Assembly (NCBI GenBank): GCA_030248135.1 | Contig: JASANC010003839.1 | Span: 1 to 64,000 of the forward strand | DNA length: 64,000 nucleotides | Direction of reading: 5' to 3' | Origin: Theristus sp. LFF4_11 | Taxonomy: Eukaryota > Nematoda > Chromadorea > Monhysterida > Xyalidae | In this document: positions 47,349-58,420 of the stretch, piece after piece | How the letters are laid out: each line of letters starts with the position of its first letter | How positions within the stretch are numbered: the stretch's first letter is position 1 | The notes under the pieces: model-generated | What the model was told of the DNA's origin: nothing | The model's database searches: none | The model's input: the letters and a program-made list of their open reading frames with translations, nothing else | Translations under genes and position numbers: made by a program

Positions 47349-48056
47349 TAGGGTTGTTAAACAAAAATGAAATTTAAAAAAAAAAGTGATTAAAAAAAAA
47401 CAAAAATGCCGATTTTTTTTTTTAAATTCGAAAAATTTTCCTCTAATATGCTCTGAAAACCTCAATTTTGGCACAATTTTTCGAAAGTTCAACAAAAATT
47501 TTCTTTGATTATACCTCGTAAAACCTTTAGCAGTCGATTTTGGGCCGTTTTACCGACTGATTTTAGGCTTCGACAACATCTGCGATGAAGTTTTTGAGCG
47601 TCCCAAAGCTTAGCCTACCATTTCCGATGCAGATAAGGTGACGATTCGCCTCGCAGAGCGTCCGATTGTGCTCGCTGCTCCGTTTGCAAGCGCTACGTTG
47701 TCTGGTTGCTGCTTCGTGTCGTGTCGTCGCGACACCATCAGAAGAATTGATCGAATTTCAAGGCGGTATGTTTGTCTTCACTTTAGCATTAGCTTAGCTG
47801 GGGACAATTAGTGACGTTTTGGAGGTCAAAACACAAGAAGAGGCATGGTGACGGTTTGGAAAAGGGGTAATTGAGGTCACCAAAACAAAATCTGCAAAGT
47901 TCCGCCATACGGGAGTCATTCGGGAGGCGCTTGCATATCATATGTGGTTCTTCGGACTCCCTGATTGATTTAGCACAACTTTGATTTTTGAAATTAAAAA
48001 AAATTAAAAAAAAAACAAACAAAAATGACGATTTTTGTTTTTTTTAACAACCCTAG
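47349..48056 (-). mobile_element. T2 element, copy 2, reverse
   Basis: Starts TAGGGTTGTTAAACAAAAAT and ends AACAACCCTAG; the interior is the inverse of 42563-43300 with scattered substitutions. It follows GTGACGACAC, the word that also precedes copy 1 in the array. Confidence 0.8.
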
Positions 48057-48249
48057 ACCAGACGACACCCCCCCCCCTCGAAAATTTGCTTTCGCCTTCG
48101 GTACTGTGGGGGGTGTCGTCACGTGGGGGGGGGGGTGCCGAAAATTTTTCAGTGGGGGTGTCAGTCATGGTACAGTGTAACAGTGACACCCCCCAGGCGT
48201 GGGCCATGGGGGGTGCACTATTGTAGAAAATTTTCTGGGGGGGTGCACA

Positions 48250-49298
48250 CCTAGGGTTAGGGGAAAAAAAAATCCGGATTTTTTTTTAAATTAAAAAAAA
48301 ATTTTTTTTTTTTTAAAAAATTTTTTTACAAGTTAGGTTCGTTCGAAGCGTCTCGTCGAGCTGAGTTCATCTAGACTATTTTCAGAACGATCCGGGAAAC
48401 TATAAGAGCGAAAATCGTGTTTTATTGAAATTATGTCCATTTCATAGAGGGAAAGTTGCATTTTCAACAGTAAAACAGGGCAATTTTTCACGTGTACTTG
48501 AATATTGAACCGTTCTTAGTGGTTCCTCTTTAGAAAATTACCAAAATTTGACTGTGTTCAAAAATTCCTGTTTGCTGTAGCTAAGTCGGCAACCCCTGTC
48601 GACCCGGTCGCCCCCCCCCCCCCAAGACACTTACTTTCAGGTTCAACCAGCTATGCTATCTGCCACATGGCGAGAGCCCACTCTTCAAATCATCGTATCG
48701 AAAACACGTACCATGATTTCGCGATCACGTTGCGGGCAACTGACAGACGCAAGTTTAACACGTTAGTTTAGCTCAGCACGCAAGTTTTAACATGTGGCCA
48801 TGTTATCGGGTATCAGAAAAACGGTCGTGTGATGTGGTATTAACCAACATCTCCGCTCAAATTGTTTAACAATATATCGCACAACTCCATTGTAGACCTA
48901 TAACATACGCCAATCAACAAGATATCATGTTCATCTCATGGCCTACCGACTGAAAAACATGTTCTAAGTTGCAAGAAAACGATTTCTGAAACGATATTTC
49001 AATTCAGTTAAGTCATTTCAACGCTAAAAATTGACTCTAGAAGTCATCCAAATCGAAAAACATGGAGTACGTCGGTCAAAATGACCAAATAATGACATTT
49101 ACCTCAGCACACAAAGAAGTTGGGAAGAAAATTTGGTTTGAACTTTCAAAAAATTATGCCATAAATCGAATTTTCAGAGCAAAGTAGAAGAAAAAATTTT
49201 CAAATTTTTTTTTTAAGTTTGAAAAAAAAAATCCAAATTTAAAAAAAAAACAAAAAAAAATAAAAAAAAATTTTTTTTTTCAAAGCCCTTAACCCTAT
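48250..49298 (+). mobile_element. T1 element, copy C
   Basis: ACCTAGGGTTAGGGG start and CCCTTAACCCTA end. The left flank GTGCACAC and right flank TGCACAC are duplicated. The interior poly-C run is 13 long near 48611. Confidence 0.82.
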
Positions 49299-49560
49299 GC
49301 ACACCCCCCACCGCCACCCATGAGATTTTTTCGCTAAAATTTTGAAGGAAAAACGCTAAATTTTGCTGCAAAATCTTTGAAATTACAATGAAGAATGTCA
49401 AGTTATCATATATTTAGCTTATATTATGGACTTGAAAGACAAAAAATCCGTAACGCATCATTATTAAAACAGGTGCATGTGCAGTGGCGGTGGCCCCTGC
49501 CCTTTAACACAGGGAAAAAAATGCAAAAACTAAATTGATCATTTTCACCTTATCAAAAAG

Positions 49561-49605
49561 GCTTGGCTTAGGATTAGGATTAGGTTTAGGATTAGGAACC
49601 TACAA
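49561..49605 (+). repeat. Telomere-like TTAGGA/TTTAGGA run
   Basis: GGCTTGGCTTAGGATTAGGA continues into TTAGGTTTAGGATTAGG. A related run lies at 53018-53075. Degenerate, so an interstitial repeat and not a chromosome end. Confidence 0.6.
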
Positions 49606-49769
49606 CTACTCATTGCAAGCAACCTCTGATCAGAAATCAAAAAATCACTTTTAAGTATGTATACAAATCCAAAAAATCATGATTTTTGAGCAAAAATTCA
49701 TGATTTTTGGGTGGTCCGAGAAAATTTTTGGGGGGTGTCACTGTTACTTAGGTCCATCTAGGGGGGTGG

Positions 49770-50803
49770 TAGGGTTAGGGGGGAAAAAAATCCGGATTTT
49801 TTTTAAATTAAAAAAAAATTAAAAAAATTTTTTTTTTACAAGTTAGGTTTGTTCGAAGCGTCTCGTCGAGCTGAGTTCATCTAGACTATTTTCAGAACGA
49901 TCCGGAAAACTATAAGAGCGAAAATCGTGTTTTATTGAAATTATGTCCATTTCATAGAGGGAAAGTTGCATTTTCAACAGTAAAACAGGACAATTTTCGA
50001 CGTGTACTTGAATATTGAACCGTTCTTAGTTGTTCCTCTTTAGAAAATTACCAAAATTTGACTGTGTTCAAAAATTCCTGTTTGCTGTAGCTAAGTCGGC
50101 AACCCCTGTCGACCCGGTCGCCCCCCCCCCCCAAGACACTTACTTTCAGGTTCAACCAGCTATGCTATCTGCCACATGGCGAGAGCCCACTCTTCAAATC
50201 ATCGTATCGAAAACACGTACCATGATTTCGCGATCACGTTGCGGGCAACTGACAGACGCAAGTTTAACACGTTAGTTTAGCTCAGCACGCAAGTTTTAAC
50301 ATGTGGCCATGTTATCGGGTATCTGAAAAACGGTCGTGTGATGTGGTATTAACCAACATCTCCGCTCCAATTGTTTAACAATATATCGCACAACTCCATT
50401 GTAGACCTATAACATACGCCAATCAACAAAATATCATGTTCATCTCATGGCCTACCGACTGAAAAAACATGTTCTAAGTTGCAAGAAAACGATTTCTGAA
50501 ACGATATTTCAATTCAGTTACGTCATTTCAACGCTAAAAATTGACTCTAGAAGTCATCCAAATCGAAAAACATGGAGTACGTCGGTCAAAATGACCAAAT
50601 AATGACATGTACCTAAGCACACAAAGAAGTTGGGAAGAAAATTTGGTTTGAACTTTCAAAAAATTATGCCATAAATCGAATTTTCAGAGCAAAGTAGAAG
50701 AAAAATTTTTCAAATTTTTTTAAGTTTGAAAAAAAAATCCAAATTAAAAAAAAAACGAAAAAAAATAAAAAAAAATTTTTTTTTCAAAGCCCCTAACCCT
50801 AGG
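49770..50803 (+). mobile_element. T1 element, copy D
   Basis: GTAGGGTTAGGGG start, CCCCTAACCCTAGG end, with GGGGGGTGG-like flanks. The poly-C run is 12 long near 50120. Interior almost identical to copy B. Confidence 0.82.
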
Positions 50804-51159
50804 GGGGGGTGGGGGGGTGTCTAGCAAATTTCGAGGGGGGGTGTGGATGGTCCACTGTCAGGTGTTGGGGGTAGGTGTCGCGTGACCCCCCACCCACCCC
50901 CCCCCACGCGGAGGTCTCGGGTGCTCTGGGGGGTGTACCCCCCACCCCCCCTCGTCTTCGGTACTGGCGGAGACCCCACCCCCCCCTCAAAATTTTCTGC
51001 ACACCCTAAATTTTTTTTCGAAAATCATGATTTTTTGTCTATAACGTCCATAATATAAGCTGAATATATGATAACTTGACCATCTTCGAAGACGAGGGGG
51101 GTGGGGGGTACACCCCTCCCCCCGGAGCACCCGAGACCTCCGCGTGGGGGGGGTGGGGG

Positions 51160-52326
51160 TAGGGGTGGGTCGGTATAAAAAACGTTTTTTTCGGTATAAA
51201 AAACGGTATAAAAAACGGTTTTTTATACCAGCGCCAAAAAATGGCCAAAATAAATTACCGATATTTTACCGCGTAAATTTTGGTTTTTTTCCGGTTTTTT
51301 ATACCGCCGAAGGACCCAAATTTCAATTTTTGAAATCACTCAAAATGCACTGTATTCCTCATATCCATTTCAATTTTCATTTTCGCCACTTCATAACTTG
51401 ATGTTCCGGAGAACACAATTCACGCTCTTGGTTTAAATAAAGCACCCTGAGACCCGTGTCAAGTGTTGCTGGCAACAGCACGGAATCGTTGCTGTCAAAC
51501 TGCGACAGCACGGATTCGCAGTCCCCGTCGGCAGCGTCAGCTGCTGCCACTGAGAACATTGCTGCGCTTGCATCGGCAAATTGTGTGGACAGCTCCGATG
51601 ACGACTTCACTGATGATGATGGTGACGGCTGCATTGATGATACTCGTGATGATGATGATGAACAGACAAAAATCGGGTGAATGGCTAATATTTATTCAGT
51701 CAAATTTCCTGAAATTTTGTGTCTTTGAACTCGGAAATTGCTCAAAGTTTTGTTGGTGATGTCGTCGTGCTGTTGTACTGATAGTGACCCGAATCTCCAT
51801 CTGATTTTTTTGCTCTTCCAATTTTGTTCTTGGTTCACTTCTTTCGTCTGTGAAGTCTTTCGTCTTTCGTCGTCTTTTATTTAGAAACGCGGTGAAATTG
51901 TTGTGCAGTTACATATCTCTCGATCGTGTCAGTTCAATTGATTTGCATGTATCACATTCCTTGCTGTTTCAAATATCAATCTGTCTTGCGTTAGTTTTTT
52001 TGTTTTAAACTCGCATCTGATAATTTTTCTGATGCTGCATTCTCTCTAAGCGCCACCGATTCAAATAAAATCAAGATTGGAAATTTAATCTATTTAATAT
52101 TTATATAATGTAATGGACTGGAAATGTAATCAGTTTCTGGCTAGAATTGTGGTCTTTTACTCATTATTCAGCGGTTTGCGTAAAATCAGAGTACCAGAAA
52201 TTGTCGCAATCACAAGATTCTTCAAATGCTGGGTCGGTAAAAAAACCGGGTATAAAGAACCGGACGCGGTATAAAGAACCGTTTTATATACACGGATTTG
52301 AAAAAAAACTTTTTTTACCACCCCTG
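51160..52326. mobile_element. hAT-like element 2 with 8-bp target duplication
   Basis: Left end TAGGGGTGGGTCGGTATAAA; right end inverts to CAGGGGTGGTAAAAAAAG. GGTGGGGG flanks both sides (51152-51159 and 52327-52334). GGTATAAAAAACGG words repeat near both ends, as in the element at 2527-3334. It interrupts the C-rich word array. Inside, 51456-51680 is a Ser/Asp-rich 75-codon frame with no known domain; it may be background or a captured fragment. Confidence 0.72.
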
Positions 52327-53017
52327 GGTGGGGGTCACGCGACGGCGACACCCACCCCCAAAACCTGACACTGGGACTGGACCATCCACACCCCACCCCC
52401 CCTCGAAATTTGCTAGACACCCCACCCACCCCCCCCCTACGGCCTACATGGACCTAAGTAACAGTGACATCCCCCAAAAATTTTCTCGGACCACCCAAAA
52501 ATCATGAATTTTTGTTCAAAAATCATGATTTTTTTGTCTTTAAAGTCCATAATATAAGCTAAATATATGATAACTTGACATTCTTCATTGTAATTTCAAA
52601 GATTTTGCAGCAAAATTTAGCGTTTTACTTTTTCCTTCCAAATTTAAGCGAAAAAATCTCATGGGTGGGGTGGACGTGGGGGGTGTGCACCCCCCCAGAA
52701 ATTTTTCTACAATAGTGCACCCCCCCCCCATGGCCCACGCCTGGGGGGCAGTACCGGGGGCCCAAAAAAATTTTCGAAGGGGGGTATGGTGCCGTGGGGG
52801 GGGGGGTGCCGACCAAAAAGTGAGGGGGGTCCAACCTATGGTAACGTGGGACCCCCCCCATGGGGGTCTCATGCCTGGCGCTTCTTTTTTAAAACGCACG
52901 CGCACGTGGCATCGGCATGCTCATGCTTATGATCCACTAGCGCACGTGCACACGCTCCGGCCCCAACAAAAACTTGTTCAAAACGCAGTTGTTCTGGCAT
53001 CTTCCTTCTTGAAAAGG

Positions 53018-53075
53018 CTTGGCTTAGGTTAGGATTAGGTTAGGATCAAGTTTGGCTTAGGATTAAGGTTTTAGG
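53018..53075 (+). repeat. Telomere-like TTAGGT/TTAGGA run
   Basis: GGCTTGGCTTAGGTTAGGAT followed by TAGGTTAGGATC and, further on, GGCTTAGGATTAAGG. It matches the run at 49561-49605, so it is one more shared word of the block. Confidence 0.6.
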
Positions 53076-53897
53076 AGTGAGATTTGAATCAGGTCCGTTT
53101 TAGCAATGTCCGATAACGAGCGTGTTTTACCTGAAGCGGATTTTAGAAAAGAAGGGCAGCCATGGGGGGTGCATTTTTTCAAAATTTTCTGTGGGGGGTC
53201 CACCCCCCCACCCCCCATGATATTTTTTCGCTTAAATTTTAAAGGAAAAACGCTAAATTTTGCTGCAAAATCTTTGAAATTACAATGAAGATGGTCAAGT
53301 TATCATATATTCAGCTTATATTATGGACTTTATGGACAAAAAAATCATGATTTTCAAAAAAAAAATTTAGGGCGTGAGGAAAATTTGGGGGGGGGGTCTC
53401 CGCCAGACAAAATTTCATGGGGGTGTGGGGGGGGGGGTGTCGGCCAAATTTTCGAGGGGGGGGTCCGATGGGGGGGGGGTGCCGGGTTTTGGGGGGTGGC
53501 ACGGTGCCCCCCCCCACCCCACCCCACCCGACGGTCTCTGGTGCTCTGGGGGGGTGTCCCCCCCCCCCCCGCCGCCCACGGTACTGCTGGGGGGTGTCAC
53601 TGTACCATGACTGACACCCCTCCCCACTGAAAAATATCATGGGGGGTGGGGTGGGGGGTGGACCCCCACAGAAAATTTTGAAAAAATGCACCCCCCATGG
53701 GACCCCCACCCCCATCCCCATGGGGGGGTTCCACGTTACCATAGGTTGGACCCCCCTCACTTTTTGGTCGGCACCCCCCCCACGGTACCATACCCCCCCT
53801 CGAAAATTTTTTTGGGCCCACGGTACTGCCCCCCCCCTAGAACAACTATGATCTGGGTTGTTCTCCAGTCCAGTAAATCGCCAATCTCTCGCTACTT

Positions 53898-54235
53898 GAA
53901 GTTTAGTCAAAATTTAATTTTTTACGAAGGAGTAAAAAACCCAAAACTTGGCAAAACCAATTTAAAAAGACTGTTAATGATGCAAATTATCTGATTTTCA
54001 ATTTCAAAACGATAAAAACATCAATTAAGACAAAAAAAACGATATTTCTTGTCTCACCGACAAATCCGTTATTCACCGTTAATTTTTTTTTGATTTGAAA
54101 ATTTCTACTGCGATAAAAATTTGATCAGGTTATTGGTCACGTCTCGATTGCTTTTTGCAGAATTTGTCAAGACTAACTCAGAACACCCTGGGTCACTTTT
54201 CAAACACTATTCACTTTTATAGAACTGACCACTGG
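53898..54235. mobile_element. Truncated relative of the T3 element
   Basis: Shares with 45562-45690 the words TTTACGAAGGAGT and GACTGTTAATGATGCAAATT, and ends ACTTTTATAGAACTGACCAC, a diverged right end. The left part is missing or diverged. Confidence 0.65.
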
Positions 54236-54239
54236 AAAA

Positions 54240-56099
54240 CTCCCTCAAATTTTTAACAAAAAATACCCCCCTCAAATTTTGGCCTCCCGAACTCCCCTTC
54301 CCAAATTTTAACCTTCCCAGACCCCCTCCCTAATTTCGACCTTCTAAACCCCAAATTTGCCCCTAAAAACAGCAAAAAATGCGTTTTCGAGCACTTTTTC
54401 ACAAAATTTTTCCACTTTATTTTAGCATAGTATATTTGAGTGTTGAATGGCTGCTTTTAAGTGTAATTTTAATTGAATGACTTTGTTTTTAACAATATTT
54501 GACCCCATCCTAAGAATTACGGTGATCTATAAGGCTTGGACTTCTGATCAAACTTTGCCAAGTTCCAGTGGAGATCTATATTCACTAAGTAAATCACTGC
54601 AAACCATTCAAAACGCAAAGCAAATGGATTTTCTTATTATTTACACAATGAAACGAGTTATTTTAGTCTGTTTAACAAAAAAACTTTACTAATGTGACCC
54701 CAAAAACGTACCATTTGCACAATTTTGAACATTTTTTTACCCCCCCCGCCCCCCCCCTCCAAAATGTTGTCATCTCTTGGATGACCCTATGATTTTGGGT
54801 CGACACGCCCCAACCGGATCGACACTCCCCTCCCCACCTGGGAAAACACTCTCCCCCAAATTTCGGGTTGGGGTACCGGACAGACCGACCGGGGATCCGT
54901 CAGTACCAAAAATGAGGAAGGCGGTGGGTGGGGGTGTACCTTGCCCCTTGCAAGACACGTCCCAAAATGGATAGGGCACCATGGTGGCAGGGACAGGGAG
55001 TAAGAGATAAGGTAGGGATACAAAAATAAAAACACAAAAGTCATTATGATTCACTGGATGAATCCAAAAAAATCAACACAGCAAATAAAATATCGTCGCA
55101 AAACAATTTTCTCATCGGGCGGCCACAAAAACGATGTGCCATATCATGCATGTTAAAATGGGCTGGCTAAGGCATTATGCTTTAGTTGCATGGCATGTAG
55201 GAGACGTACAACGACTTTGTTTAAGTTTAAGAATAAGTTTAAGTTTCGATCAAGAATTTGGCTTTTTCATTTTTTCTTTGATTAAAATCAGTGGAGGGAG
55301 GCTCACATTGGCTGCTTACTGAAAGTGATGATAATCAATTGGTTTACCACAATACCCATCGTTCGTCTTTATTTCACAGTAGTGTGGGTTTCATAAAAAT
55401 TGCCAACCAACACTACCATTAAACATAGCTTAGTGGATCGAACAGCTTGATATCGTATGCATGACAAATGTACAGATGCAAGCTGATGTTTATCAGGCTC
55501 GTTTGTGTTGCTCCAACAGCAATACCGTAGTGTTTCTCAGTCTTTTAAAATGTGAATGTGCCCGAATTTATTTATTGCTGATCCATCTGCGGCAAACAAC
55601 AAGTCGCTCGCCGACTTTCATTCACTTTCCCACTGAACGATGTTTGCCGGAATAATCGCATACTGCGCACAATGAAGACGACATCGCTGAAATGAAACCG
55701 TATATCACTTTCAACTTTTATTAAAACATGTTTTTCTCAGTTGTTGCTTATTTACTTTGTGATTAGGTGTCAAAAACCGTTTTTTATTTATTTAAAACAC
55801 TATTGTTTTCTTCTCCCATTGTCTGAACGTCCACTTACGAAATTACTGACGAAATTAAAAACAGCAGTTACATTTTTGTGAGGTTCACATAACAGCGTGC
55901 CGCACTTATATTTACCATTGGTAGCTCACGAAATTTCATGAGCAGGCATTCCCAGTGCATAAAAGATTAAAAAATAAAGACGAAAAATTCCTATTGTGCT
56001 TTTGTACTTGTGGCGACGTCATGTCTACTGAACTTTTTTGATGTAGGAGATCGTGCATTTTGCATAGTGAGCTCAACAACTAAATCGTATAACGGTCTT
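54240..56099. other. Repeat margin and intergenic DNA, no gene recognised
   Basis: From 54240 to about 54350 there is a run of AAATTT words separated by CCCC, and at 54722-54970 another C-rich word block with GTACCAAAAATGAGG. The rest has no gene recognised. Confidence 0.5.
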
Positions 56100-57223
56100 T
56101 CACGCACTCCCCGTATTATTTGATTTAAAGATCTTACAATTTATTGTTTTAGTTCCTGACGTGCACACGATCGCCACCAAACAAATTACATGCGAAGCAC
56201 GGTTCGCCCGTACTGTATGCATAAACATTGTGTGGATGTGTGGTACTTCTTGCAGGCGCACCTTACGATATTTAGTCAGGTGCTGAAAACGTATGTTTGG
56301 TTTTGTTTCACAGCTGCAAGTCGCCTGCGCATTGCTGACAAGCTTTAGCATCACGTAAAGTTTCTGACAACCACAACTGCTGTGCATGCTATTGTGTACC
56401 ATGGCGTAATTGCTGGCACGGTGTAGCACAGGTTACCGCAAATCAGATAAAGAAGCACATTTTCTCAAATTTGTTTTACGACACACTTAGTACTGGTAAA
56501 ATCTTTATGGTTATATAGTACGTTCACAATTTGTCACAGCAATTACTTAATAATTAACGATAATTGCATCTTATTAACTTCTTCGTTCAAGCAAACAAAA
56601 GCGAAAAAAGGTATCACAAGTTTACGGTGGCATGAGATCGTGTTTGACTGAATTTTGTGGTTGATTGTCTTTATTACTTGATGATCGGATTGCAGAGGAA
56701 TGCACACGTCCGCCAAAATCGTTCGCACTGGAACGACTGTCTCGATTGTCAATTCTTGAATTGTGTTTACTGTTGCGTGCACTCCAGTGATGCCCATAGC
56801 GTCGTCGGTATTCGCATGGCTACCTATTTCTTTTGTTTTGTACATCAACGGCACTGCTTTCGTCGCATTCATCTGCAAATTTTTCAACTTTCAGAGATTA
56901 GCGTCATTCTTTGTTTCATCTTTTTCTTGTGGTGTTTCATCTGTGGTTTTCCGGAGAAGAGACCCTGGTCAACCTGTCTGTTCACGCCCACGCCCATCCA
57001 CAATTCATCATTTTCGTCGTTGTTAGCCGGAATATCACACTGAATTTGAGCCGTGAACATCGTCCATGAACATGAGACAATCATGTCACAGTGATTGGAC
57101 AACACTGTTTCGGATTCGTTTCTCAAACGACGCGTCATTGTCTTTGCTGTTCGAGCGTTTGCACTTCGTCAAACGAAACGACTTGTCACTGTTGGTGATC
57201 ACGTTCCCGCCCATCTATCGCAG
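56100..57223 (-). CDS. Possible minus-strand gene of unknown family, exons only tentative
   Basis: I do not recognise this. Two exons splice well in phase 0: 57039-56974 (CDIPANNDENDELWMGVGV...) and 56872-56678 (MNATKAVPLMYKTKEIG, then HATVNTIQELTIETVVPV, ADVCIPLQSDHQ), between TTCAG/TGCAG acceptors and GTTGAC/GTAATA donors. An upstream open stretch from 57223 (MGGNVITNSDKSFRLTKC, rich in Lys/Ser/Arg) may be the first exon, with an unclear donor. Downstream, a 110-codon frame at 56429-56100 (SCGCQKLYVMLKLV, YRKVRLQEVPHIHTMFMHTV) could be a further exon. Strand asymmetry of open frames supports coding only weakly. Could also be background. Confidence 0.35.
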
Positions 57224-57845
57224 TTTATTTCTGCTAATAATCATGTGCACGTCACCGCTCAACGTTCGAGACACGTGCAGTCTTCAATCGTCTTACCGTC
57301 AACCGACAATTTCGCTTGGCATCTACCGACGATGCATGCACTGCTTTGAGCATTTTGTCAGTTGGGAAAATTTGTAATCCATGTTCTTTTGCACACAAAC
57401 TCAAACAAGTCACATCTGATCTGATGTCCACACATTAATATTTCACTTTTTACGTCCGTTCAACAGTGGCGATTCAAATTTCTCTTCACCGTTACATTTA
57501 CCCTCAACATTTTCTGCACTAGATTCGTTCACAACGCCGATCTGTTCGTCTGCACATTCGCGTTGAACTATTTGTCTGCTCGATACTCAATAGCCTTTGG
57601 TTGGGGTGCGCTTGTCAGATTGTTGTTTTGATTCTCGAGCGGGTCATTTCATCGACCATACTGACTGTTCACAAAACTGCTGTTCAGTTCGTTGGTGTTG
57701 GTCACAGTTGGCGGAATACCCCTGGTTAGCCATGTTCCACTGATTGCCATGTTCTGGCTGACTGCAGTTCGGTTCTCTGTTCTCTGTTTTGCCAATTCCA
57801 GTTGATCGGCATGTCAACGAACGATTGTCGACCACCGCACTCAGC
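57224..57845. other. Spacer, no gene recognised
   Basis: About 0.6 kb with no recognisable gene between the two tentative minus-strand coding stretches. Confidence 0.35.
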
Positions 57846-58259
57846 TTAAGCTGCATTGTACACTTTGCTCTCTTTTCGCTGCTTGAGGATGGCGCAGACT
57901 TGGTTGAGGTGCTTTCTGTCCTTTCGTTCGCAGCACTGTTCAATCAAGTTTTGAACGTCTGTTCCTTTCAACTTCACCGTTCTGATGTCGGCACAGCTGT
58001 TTGAGTCACTTTCCGTTGTGGCTTGCTCTATTTCAGATGACGATGAAGCACCGTGATTACGACTGGACGACGAAGCGGACGAAACGATAGTCTTTGTCGA
58101 CGATTCCGAGATAGCATGATGACGATGGTTGCTTGTTGTATTCGGCGGGCTCACTGCAAAAGTAGAGCTTTTGTACCCTGCAGTTTTACTCCAGAGAAAA
58201 CACACCACAGATACTGTATTATTAGTATGGTTATACACGTTCACAATCACAGTTATCAC
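57846..58259 (-). CDS. Possible last exon of an unrecognised minus-strand protein
   Basis: An open frame whose likely coding part starts after a TTTTGCAG acceptor at about 58153 and runs to TAA at 57846. It is Ser/Asn-rich first (SSASSSSRNHGASSSSEIEQ), then basic and helical: TVKLKGTDVQNLIEQCCERK, HLNQVCAILKQRKES. Codon choice looks coding. No partner exon is evident upstream before the oppositely oriented DUF229 gene, though the frame stays open to an ATG at 58259. Function unknown. Confidence 0.4.
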   Translation of the reverse strand: MITVIVNVYNHTNNTVSVVCFLWSKTAGYKSSTFAVSPPNTTSNHRHHAISESSTKTIVSSASSSSRNHGASSSSEIEQATTESDSNSCADIRTVKLKGTDVQNLIEQCCERKDRKHLNQVCAILKQRKESKVYNAA

Positions 58260-58420
58260 AGCAATTACTTAATAATTAAGTGCAGTCATAGCGTGCTGCT
58301 CTAGTCATCAAAGGTTCCCCTTCAAATTACGTTTTGTTTCGTGCAGCGCACACAAATGTGATAAAACACGTTCGGACAGCGGCCGAAACGAGAGCACAGA
58401 ACGCGTGAGCAACGGATTCG

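Larger units (their letters stand above)
42200..54240. repeat. 12-kb shuffled modular repeat block with poly-C/poly-G separators
   Basis: Apart from inserted elements listed separately, this block is made of short recurrent words in both orientations separated by runs of 4-20 C or G. Words include GTCACTGTACCATGACTGAC (42461, 46244, 53595; inverted at 48160), ACTGAAAAATTTTCGGCA (42503, 46271; inverted 48136), TCGAAAATTTGCTTTCGCC (43311, 48078; inverted 43512), CCCGAGACCTCCGCG (44640, 51130; inverted 50912), TCGAAATTTGCTAGACACC (44723, 52402; inverted 50819), GGACCTAAGTAACAGTGAC (44761, 52450; inverted 49737) and a ~110-bp A/T-rich word (44861, 52549; inverted 49318 and 53215). No protein gene is supported; Pro/Gly-rich frames across it come from the homopolymers. 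Confidence 0.85.

Noticed and set aside
42405..48245. A true ~6-kb palindrome centred on the T3 element
   Set aside because: Element order is mirrored but spacers differ greatly in length and content, so independent nested insertions explain it as well.
51456..51680. Acidic Ser/Asp frame as a gene
   Set aside because: Lies wholly inside a hAT-like element, is short and low-complexity, and has no splice partners.
42274..53910. Pro- and Gly-rich frames on both strands through the repeat block
   Set aside because: They come from C and G homopolymers and vary freely between copies of the same words.
42200..54240. Spaced repeats as a CRISPR array
   Set aside because: Words occur in both orientations with irregular spacing, in an intron-bearing eukaryotic genome, with no cas genes.
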